A stretch of DNA of 20,220 nucleotides from Candidatus Methanomethylophilaceae archaeon (GTDB taxonomy: Archaea; Thermoplasmatota; Thermoplasmata; Methanomassiliicoccales; Methanomethylophilaceae), in contig JAFSYZ010000018.1 in the NCBI GenBank assembly GCA_017455785.1, forward strand, positions 1 to 20,220, in the 5' to 3' direction. The notes below the pieces were generated by a model that was not told where the DNA came from, did no database searches, and worked only from the letters and a program-made list of their open reading frames with translations. Position numbers and translations under genes: made by a program. This document shows, piece by piece, positions 15,071-20,220 of this stretch; positions within the stretch are counted from its first letter, which is position 1; every line of letters begins with the position of its first letter.

Positions 15071-16504
15071 TCAGAATATCTCGAGATCGTACATCTCCAG
15101 TTCTGTGGATACTGGATCCTTGAAAAGTATACCTGTTCCTCCAGCCTTGTTCCATTCCACAACGGTCTTCTGATAATCGTCGATGAGTACGTATCCTCTG
15201 CCCTTGGCATATTCCAGTTTATCTTTCCTGGAGGGTACCACATTCACCTTGATTCCCTTTCCAAGATACTTCTTGACCCACTTCTTCTTATCCTCTTCGG
15301 CATGCTTGATACCGTACTTAGGGTCCGGTATCGAGGTCAGGATCTCCAGATTCTTACCATAGACCTCCAATACGTCATCGAACAACTCAGGCATCCCCGG
15401 GATAGGCTCCAGCTTCGCAAAGAAATGATCGACCCTTGCAATCGCTTCGAACATCTTCTTCTGATATTTCGGATCGTCCTCCTGCAATGGATTGGGTTTC
15501 ATGGCGCACAACTCCTGTACACCCTTATCGAAATCGGCAAGGACACCGTCCATGTCGAAATAAACCTTGTCGTAATTCTCGGGAAGGTCTTCCGATAACA
15601 TTTCATCCAGTGTCGGAAGGTTCATCTCCTCAACACCTAGACTGAGCATGGCGCGGTTATGGCTCAAATCATTACATATGGTCTCGAACGACCTTGGATC
15701 GTCCTCGTCGTAGAATATGTCCAATATGGCCCTGCCGGCAGGTGTGATCAACCATCTGTTCTTCGAACTCCCGTTGACCAACCATCCCTTGTTCACCAAT
15801 GGATCGCGAACATTGCGGTTGTAAGCCACGGTCACGGCGTTCTTGGTGTGCTCCTTCTTATCCGAAACGTACTTCCATGTATCCGTCGTCTCAAGAAGCT
15901 TGATAATACTTGCCGGAGTATGGGATTCTCCCTCGATCAACGAGAAGAATGCCAGGTATTTCACCAATTCCTCATCTGGAGGCTTGATGTTGAAGGTCTC
16001 TATCATCCTGGGTTCGTAGACCTCTTTGGCATCACCGACGAACCTTCCGTCCACAGATGCCATCTTGACATACTTGTCAAACGGGATGACATGCTCCTTC
16101 ACCCTTACGGTGAACGGGATCGTGCCGGGATTCATCATGCATGCACACATCGCCGCTGCGGCGTACTCAGGCGTTCCGGATGATATGTTGACATAGATGT
16201 CGACATACGAACCGTATGTCTCCCTTTCTTTGGCTATGATATCGTTTACTTCCTTCAGCATCGCATTGTACCTGTATACGGTAGCGTTATGCGGTATGAT
16301 CTCGACATCCCTCTTTTCCTTGACCATATAAGATATAGTATCCAACAATCCGTCATAGAACTTGGAATCCTCACGTTCGGGATTGCTCATGTATATGATG
16401 TGAGCCCTATCGGCTTCGTAGAAAACGATCGGATCCGCCACCCTCACGGTCTCCAAAGTGGTGCACGAAATGATCGCTGTGGTTTTCTTTCCTGTAGATG
16501 ACAT
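15071..16504 (-). CDS. CARF-like sensor, winged helix and HAD 5'-nucleotidase fusion
   Basis: This 477-residue protein fuses three modules. Residues 8 to about 170 look like a CARF-type Rossmann domain of the HFX_2341/DUF6293 group: after strand 1 ('TTAIISCTT') comes the hallmark 'YVNISSGTPEYAAAA', with Asn106 to Thr111 as the nucleotide-contacting loop. Residues about 175-262 form a winged helix with 'ITPAGRAILDIF'. After an acidic linker, residues 312-477 match the deoxy-pyrimidine 5'-nucleotidase (NT5C-type) HAD family: 'YFDMDGVLADF' with Asp317 nucleophile and Asp319, 'EILTSIPDP', 'PSRKDKLEYAKG' and 'YVLIDDYQ' with Asp442/Asp443. All HAD catalytic positions appear present. The ATG at 16504 is chosen because longer frames run into the upstream gene and cross its promoter. 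It lies 104 bp downstream of the PLD-helicase gene on the same strand. Confidence 0.85.
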   Translation of the reverse strand: MSSTGKKTTAIISCTTLETVRVADPIVFYEADRAHIIYMSNPEREDSKFYDGLLDTISYMVKEKRDVEIIPHNATVYRYNAMLKEVNDIIAKERETYGSYVDIYVNISSGTPEYAAAAMCACMMNPGTIPFTVRVKEHVIPFDKYVKMASVDGRFVGDAKEVYEPRMIETFNIKPPDEELVKYLAFFSLIEGESHTPASIIKLLETTDTWKYVSDKKEHTKNAVTVAYNRNVRDPLVNKGWLVNGSSKNRWLITPAGRAILDIFYDEDDPRSFETICNDLSHNRAMLSLGVEEMNLPTLDEMLSEDLPENYDKVYFDMDGVLADFDKGVQELCAMKPNPLQEDDPKYQKKMFEAIARVDHFFAKLEPIPGMPELFDDVLEVYGKNLEILTSIPDPKYGIKHAEEDKKKWVKKYLGKGIKVNVVPSRKDKLEYAKGRGYVLIDDYQKTVVEWNKAGGTGILFKDPVSTELEMYDLEIF

Positions 16505-16531
16505 ATTATGAAATACGCTTCTTTTGGTATT

Positions 16532-16559
16532 ATTGATTATCATTGATTGAATATCAATG
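16532..16559. promoter_or_regulatory. ATTGAT operator-like cluster upstream of the CARF-nucleotidase gene
   Basis: CATTGAT (16541-16547) and ATCAATG (16553-16559) form a perfect 7-bp dyad with a 5-nt spacer, and a third ATTGAT half site lies at 16532-16537. The group covers the space between the TATA-like box and the predicted start of transcription. Confidence 0.55.
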
Positions 16560-16567
16560 TTATAACA
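16558..16567 (-). promoter_or_regulatory. TATA-like palindrome of the CARF-nucleotidase gene
   Basis: TGTTATAACA is a 10-bp perfect palindrome containing TTATAA. It is placed to give a leader of about 30 nt before the ATG at 16504, and overlaps the operator-like dyad by two bases. Confidence 0.45.
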
Positions 16568-16608
16568 AAAGTACGAAAAAACTATCGGCAACACCAAAAT
16601 TACAAAGC

Positions 16609-19600
16609 TCAACCCTTGAACAAAGGTGACCAACTTAGGACCTTTGCCGGTATGTCCTTCTCCATCTCCCAAACAATGCTCATTGGTTTCCTTCCTTCGT
16701 AAGAAACAAACTTCGCTTTACCTAGAAATACATAGGGCATCGTCCCATATTTGTCGCTCTTGCACTTCCTTACAAACAACAATGTGTTCTGACCGTTCGT
16801 ATCCTGTTCCCTGTATCTTAATCCGTCCCCTTTGTCAGGGACAGCGATGCTTTGACTCTGCCAATGGAACAACTTCTCTGAAATCGGATAATCCTCGTAC
16901 ATCGTTGTCGGAGAATAGTCCTTCTCAGACTTCTCCAGATTGATCAGGAAAACGTCCGTCTTCTTTTCCTTGATGAACAGTGTCCCTTCCCTCCAAGGAT
17001 ACATCCTCTCCACTGAACTCTTCCCCAGTGCCGCCAGTATCTGCTCCTTCGTGTACGAACAGTGAAGATCCAATGTATGTTCGAAACCAAGGTCGACAGG
17101 TTCGTCGACGAAATCGATCCTCCTTCTATTATATCTCATCAGAGACAGTATCTCCTTACAGAGATTGCTGTTGGACCTTATGGATTCGAAGAAATGCCAA
17201 ACATTCCTGTAATTGGCCGGCAGAGATGTCGATCTGAAGGTATAGTAGAACATCGTAGCGAACAACTTCTCTTCATTACTTTCAACATCCATTTTCCCAT
17301 TGAGTATCCTTTCAATCGCGCTGATGAATCTGCGGCTGTTGATGCTGCATATGCGTAGCAAAGCAGAAGGCGTGATCTCTCCTTCCTGTATGCTATCCTC
17401 GATGATGCCGCATTCCTTACACAGACCAAATAGTGAATTCCTCGTTCTGTAGATGTCCCTGGGGTCCAGATCGTAATAGCGACAGAACTCATCGATCTCC
17501 GGGACCTCGCCCCTTCCGGAATGGTAATCTCTGATCTTCTGTAACAACTCCCTCTTACCGTTGGAACCGTTACCGAGATTATCGAGGATGTACTTCCTCG
17601 CCTGTTCCTCCAATTCGATATAACACCCGATTGGGAGGATGAAACCATTGTTTATCTGGTCGACAACGGATGAAGGGCATGCAGAGCACAACGCCCTCAG
17701 TTTCTGTTCGTATACATTGTACTTCCTGTTGTACTGTCCGACGAAATCGAGTACAATCAACTCCGTCTTATTCTCGGCCTTCCTCAATCCTCTTCCCAAC
17801 TGCTGGATGAAGATCGTCTTGCTCTCGGTTGGCCTGAGCATCAGTTCCGTATTCACCTCTGGGATGTCCACACCCTCGTTATAGATGTCAACAGTGAAGA
17901 TGAACTGCAGTTCACCTCTCTTCAGCTTACCGATCGCAGTATCACGGTACACCTGTTCCGTCTCCGATGTGACTGCCATGGCCCTGAATCCCATGGCGTT
18001 GAAACAGTTCGCCATGTATTCCGCATGCTTCACAGTTACACAGAATCCCAAACACTTGATCGAATCGAAATCAGGCTGATACCTCTTCAGCGCTTCTACG
18101 ATCGCGGTTATCCTCGCATCGTTGTTCAGATAGACCTCGGTAAGACCTGTTCTGTCATATGTCCCATTCTCGAATCTGACATCGGATATGTCCGCAGGAT
18201 CGGTGACCGCATAGTACTGGAAAGGTACCAACAATTCCCTGTTGATCGCCTCTGGTAATCTCAACTCACATGAGAATTCGTTGTTGAAATACTGCTTGAT
18301 GTCCGCACCGTCCAGTCTCTCCGGTGTAGCGGTCATCCCCAGCAGGATCTTCGGATTGAAATGTGTCAACAGCCTCTGATAACTGGGTGCGGAACCGTGA
18401 TGGACCTCATCCACAACGATGTAATCATAATAATCAGGATCCAACTGCTCCAGACCTTTGGAGTTGAAGGATTGGATCGAGATGAACAGATGTTCGAAAC
18501 TTGCAGGCTCCTCCCCGTTCATCGACAGCGCACCGAAGTTTGGATCCTTCATCACCACCCTGTATGTTTCGAGACTCTTCTTCAGGATCTCCTTCCTATG
18601 GGCGATGAACAGCAGACGGTTCGGTCTGCCTTTATTCTCCTTGACGAAATTAAAATAATCGACAGCGGACACCACCGTCTTACCCGTACCCGTGGCTGCG
18701 ATGATCAGATTCCTGTAGTTACCGTGGACCTCCCTCTGGGCCTTCAGCTCCTCCAGGATCTCCACCTGATACGGATGGGGGAAGATATCGAACATCATCC
18801 CCGGTCTGATCTCCGTGTCCCTGTTCTTCTCCCTTCTTATCGCCTTCATCAACTTGTCGAAATCCTTCTCGGGATCGAACGGTTCGAAATCCTTCGAGTT
18901 CCAATAGATGTCGAATGTAGATTTCACCTCATTGATTATCTGCGGCGCATCCTGATTCGTGATCTTGACATTCCATTCCATGCCGTCTGTCACCGCTGCT
19001 CTGGAAAGATTGGACGATCCTATGTATGCGGTAGAGAAGCCGTTGTCCCTTTCAAAGACATAGGCTTTGGCATGCAGCCTTGTGCTTTTGGCATCGTATG
19101 ATATCCTGATCTCGACGTTGGGCATGCGTGCCAATTCCCTGACTATGTTAGGTTCGGTCACTCCCATGTACGTCGTCGTCAGTATCCTCAGTTTCCCGCC
19201 GTGTTTCGTGAATTCATTCAAAGCGGATTTGATAACATTGATCCCACTGTTCTTGACGAACGAGACTAGGAAATCCACACGGTTGGCGGAAGCGATCTCG
19301 TTCCTAAGTTCATTCGACAATTGGAATCCGGATGATGCACCGCCTGTGAACAATCTGCTCACTGAAATCGATGATTTCGGTCTGATGAGGTCCTGATGTT
19401 TCCATATGGAAAGCAGCAGTTTCCTGTCCTCGCCTATCTTCAGGTCCAGGATATCCTTGCTGTCCGACAGCGAATAGAGGAGGTCGATAATCTTGTTGCA
19501 GGCATCGATCTGCTCCTTGAGGATGTTGGCATCCGATCCTTTATCGTTACCGTTGTACTTCCTCTTCGCAGCATCCCTGACATCCCTCAGTCCTTTGACG

Positions 19601-19797
19601 AGGATGCCCTGCATATACCTTGCCAGATACTCCTCGCTCCCGTCCGCACTCAGGTCATCGATCGTTGTGGAATAGCCCCTGCTCTCAGCATCCTCGATCA
19701 TTGACGCTATGGCCTCATTCACCACCTGTTCGTAGATGCCGTACGCCAAACAATCCTTGTTCAGATCCTGCTGTAATGCCGGGGCCTTATCTGTCAT
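16609..19797 (-). CDS. PLD nuclease / SF2 helicase / DUF3427 protein
   Basis: This 1062-residue DNA-acting enzyme has four regions. Residues 1 to about 155 are helical and unassigned. About 165-320 is a phospholipase-D-type nuclease domain with one HKD motif: His242, Lys244, Asp251 and 'GSSN' at 260-263. About 350-710 is an SF2 helicase: Walker A 'ATGTGKT' with Lys373, DEVH at 463-466, 'GMTATPER', and motif VI 'QQLGRGLR' near 665. From about 730 to the end is DUF3427, recognised by 'REGTLFIKEKKTD', 'LEKSEKDYSPTTMYEDY' and 'LFHWQSQS'. Two CxxC pairs ('LCSAC', 'LCKEC') could bind a metal. The ATG at 19797 is chosen because AAAGGAGG lies 7 nt before it; the longer frame adds 29 unconserved residues. 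PLD-helicase proteins of this kind are seen with restriction and defence genes. The target is unknown. Confidence 0.92.
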   Translation of the reverse strand: MTDKAPALQQDLNKDCLAYGIYEQVVNEAIASMIEDAESRGYSTTIDDLSADGSEEYLARYMQGILVKGLRDVRDAAKRKYNGNDKGSDANILKEQIDACNKIIDLLYSLSDSKDILDLKIGEDRKLLLSIWKHQDLIRPKSSISVSRLFTGGASSGFQLSNELRNEIASANRVDFLVSFVKNSGINVIKSALNEFTKHGGKLRILTTTYMGVTEPNIVRELARMPNVEIRISYDAKSTRLHAKAYVFERDNGFSTAYIGSSNLSRAAVTDGMEWNVKITNQDAPQIINEVKSTFDIYWNSKDFEPFDPEKDFDKLMKAIRREKNRDTEIRPGMMFDIFPHPYQVEILEELKAQREVHGNYRNLIIAATGTGKTVVSAVDYFNFVKENKGRPNRLLFIAHRKEILKKSLETYRVVMKDPNFGALSMNGEEPASFEHLFISIQSFNSKGLEQLDPDYYDYIVVDEVHHGSAPSYQRLLTHFNPKILLGMTATPERLDGADIKQYFNNEFSCELRLPEAINRELLVPFQYYAVTDPADISDVRFENGTYDRTGLTEVYLNNDARITAIVEALKRYQPDFDSIKCLGFCVTVKHAEYMANCFNAMGFRAMAVTSETEQVYRDTAIGKLKRGELQFIFTVDIYNEGVDIPEVNTELMLRPTESKTIFIQQLGRGLRKAENKTELIVLDFVGQYNRKYNVYEQKLRALCSACPSSVVDQINNGFILPIGCYIELEEQARKYILDNLGNGSNGKRELLQKIRDYHSGRGEVPEIDEFCRYYDLDPRDIYRTRNSLFGLCKECGIIEDSIQEGEITPSALLRICSINSRRFISAIERILNGKMDVESNEEKLFATMFYYTFRSTSLPANYRNVWHFFESIRSNSNLCKEILSLMRYNRRRIDFVDEPVDLGFEHTLDLHCSYTKEQILAALGKSSVERMYPWREGTLFIKEKKTDVFLINLEKSEKDYSPTTMYEDYPISEKLFHWQSQSIAVPDKGDGLRYREQDTNGQNTLLFVRKCKSDKYGTMPYVFLGKAKFVSYEGRKPMSIVWEMEKDIPAKVLSWSPLFKG

Positions 19798-19972
19798 CCG
19801 ATTCCTCCTTTGGAAATTGAAAGAAGACGGATCAACATTGGGGATCTTAACGTAAAAATGTACCGGAAACAGACATTGTATCACACAAATTTCTGGACAC
19901 TATATCCGACATCGAAAGTGAACATCATTTAATCCGATGAAAACAATGGCACAATCCCCATTGGTGATTCTG

Positions 19973-20220
19973 ATGAAGGCGAAAATCGACGGCGAGGTCA
20001 AGGATATCCGTGCAGTGTGGTTCGAGAAGGACAAAGTAGTGATGATCGATCAGAGGGAGCTCCCCGAAAAGATCGTTCTCGTGGAATTCGATGACTACAG
20101 AGATGTCGCGGAGTCGATAAGGAACATGACCACACGCGGCGCACCGTCAATCGGCGGTACTGCGGCATACGGGATGTGCCTAGCCGCTCTGAAAGGTGAG
20201 GATATAGACACTGCCGCAGC
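19973..20220 (+). CDS. mtnA: S-methyl-5-thioribose-1-phosphate isomerase, 5' part
   Basis: The frame is open to the end of the window, giving the first 82 residues. They match the N-terminal domain of MtnA of the eIF2B-alpha/beta/delta-like isomerases: 'VVMIDQRELPEKI' corresponds to the usual 'LLDQxxLP' stretch and 'IRNMTTRGAPSIGGTAAYG' to the conserved 'RGAPAIG' sugar-phosphate loop. The enzyme isomerises methylthioribose 1-phosphate to methylthioribulose 1-phosphate in methionine salvage. The closely related ribose-1,5-bisphosphate isomerase of the archaeal AMP pathway has a different N-terminus. I chose the ATG at 19973 because GGTGA lies 5 nt upstream; in-frame ATGs at 19937 and 19946 are possible but lack a site. 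It diverges from the PLD-helicase gene over about 175 bp. The catalytic Cys and Asp lie beyond the window. Confidence 0.85.
   Translation, partial: MKAKIDGEVKDIRAVWFEKDKVVMIDQRELPEKIVLVEFDDYRDVAESIRNMTTRGAPSIGGTAAYGMCLAALKGEDIDTAA

Noticed and set aside
16505..16672. Longer N-terminus for the CARF-nucleotidase with a hydrophobic stretch resembling a membrane helix
   Set aside because: It overlaps the 3' end of the helicase gene in another frame and then crosses AT-rich promoter-like sequence; the apparent helix is a by-product of that composition.
15071..19797. CRISPR-Cas locus suggested by the CARF domain
   Set aside because: No cas gene, repeat array or cyclic-oligonucleotide synthase motif is present anywhere in the window.
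19798..19884. 29-residue N-terminal extension of the PLD-helicase protein
   Set aside because: The ATG at 19797 has AAAGGAGG at ideal spacing; the extension lies across that Shine-Dalgarno and looks non-coding.

Overview
The window reads as archaeal chromosome. Gene starts are preceded by TATA-like boxes about 26 bp upstream of probable transcript starts. Several genes look leaderless, while others carry Shine-Dalgarno sequences (GGAGG or GGTGA). The gene content (carAB, pyrG, a stand-alone AroQ chorismate mutase, an Lrp/AsnC regulator, a CARF-like winged-helix protein, MtnA) and the mid-GC codon use fit a Thermoplasmata/Methanomassiliicoccales-type methanogen. That placement is inference; no rRNA, tRNA or methanogenesis gene is present to prove it.

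Layout. (1) 1-1701: an ATP-grasp ligase whose first ~40 codons are missing; unrelated AT-rich sequence sits where they should be. (2) 1750-6038: carB and carA, a translationally coupled minus-strand operon making carbamoyl phosphate. It diverges from pyrG (6233-7849), so pyrimidine supply and CTP synthesis flank one 194-bp promoter region. (3) 7850-8703: a strong hairpin, a leaderless chorismate mutase, then a convergent Lrp/AsnC regulator. (4) 8704-9475: a 276-bp regulatory gap with a direct repeat and a 12-bp palindrome, a four-helix membrane protein, and a GNRA-capped hairpin shared with the next convergent gene. (5) 9476-12884: an Arg-rich disordered plus helical-repeat protein, a previously easy-to-miss 32-residue leaderless basic protein with an operator-like dyad, a diacylglycerol-kinase-like lipid kinase, and a DoxX-like membrane protein whose stop codon abuts that of the kinase. 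(6) 12943-14871: a P1B metal ATPase without a soluble metal-binding domain. (7) 15047-19797: the most unusual segment. A 1062-residue PLD-nuclease/SF2-helicase/DUF3427 protein is followed on the same strand by a 477-residue protein that fuses a CARF-like sensor, a winged helix and a HAD-type 5'(3')-deoxyribonucleotidase. The second gene has its own promoter, an operator-like cluster of ATTGAT sites and a GC-rich terminator. (8) 19973-end: the 5' part of mtnA.

How they may work together. carAB and pyrG form a pyrimidine block. The PLD-helicase and the CARF-wHTH-nucleotidase look like a two-gene nucleic-acid-response or defence cassette: one DNA-acting enzyme and one nucleotide-sensing, nucleotide-hydrolysing, self-regulating effector. 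No cas genes, CRISPR repeats or cyclic-oligonucleotide synthase lie in the window, so ligand and trigger are unknown. All other stretches without a gene are shorter than 300 bases.
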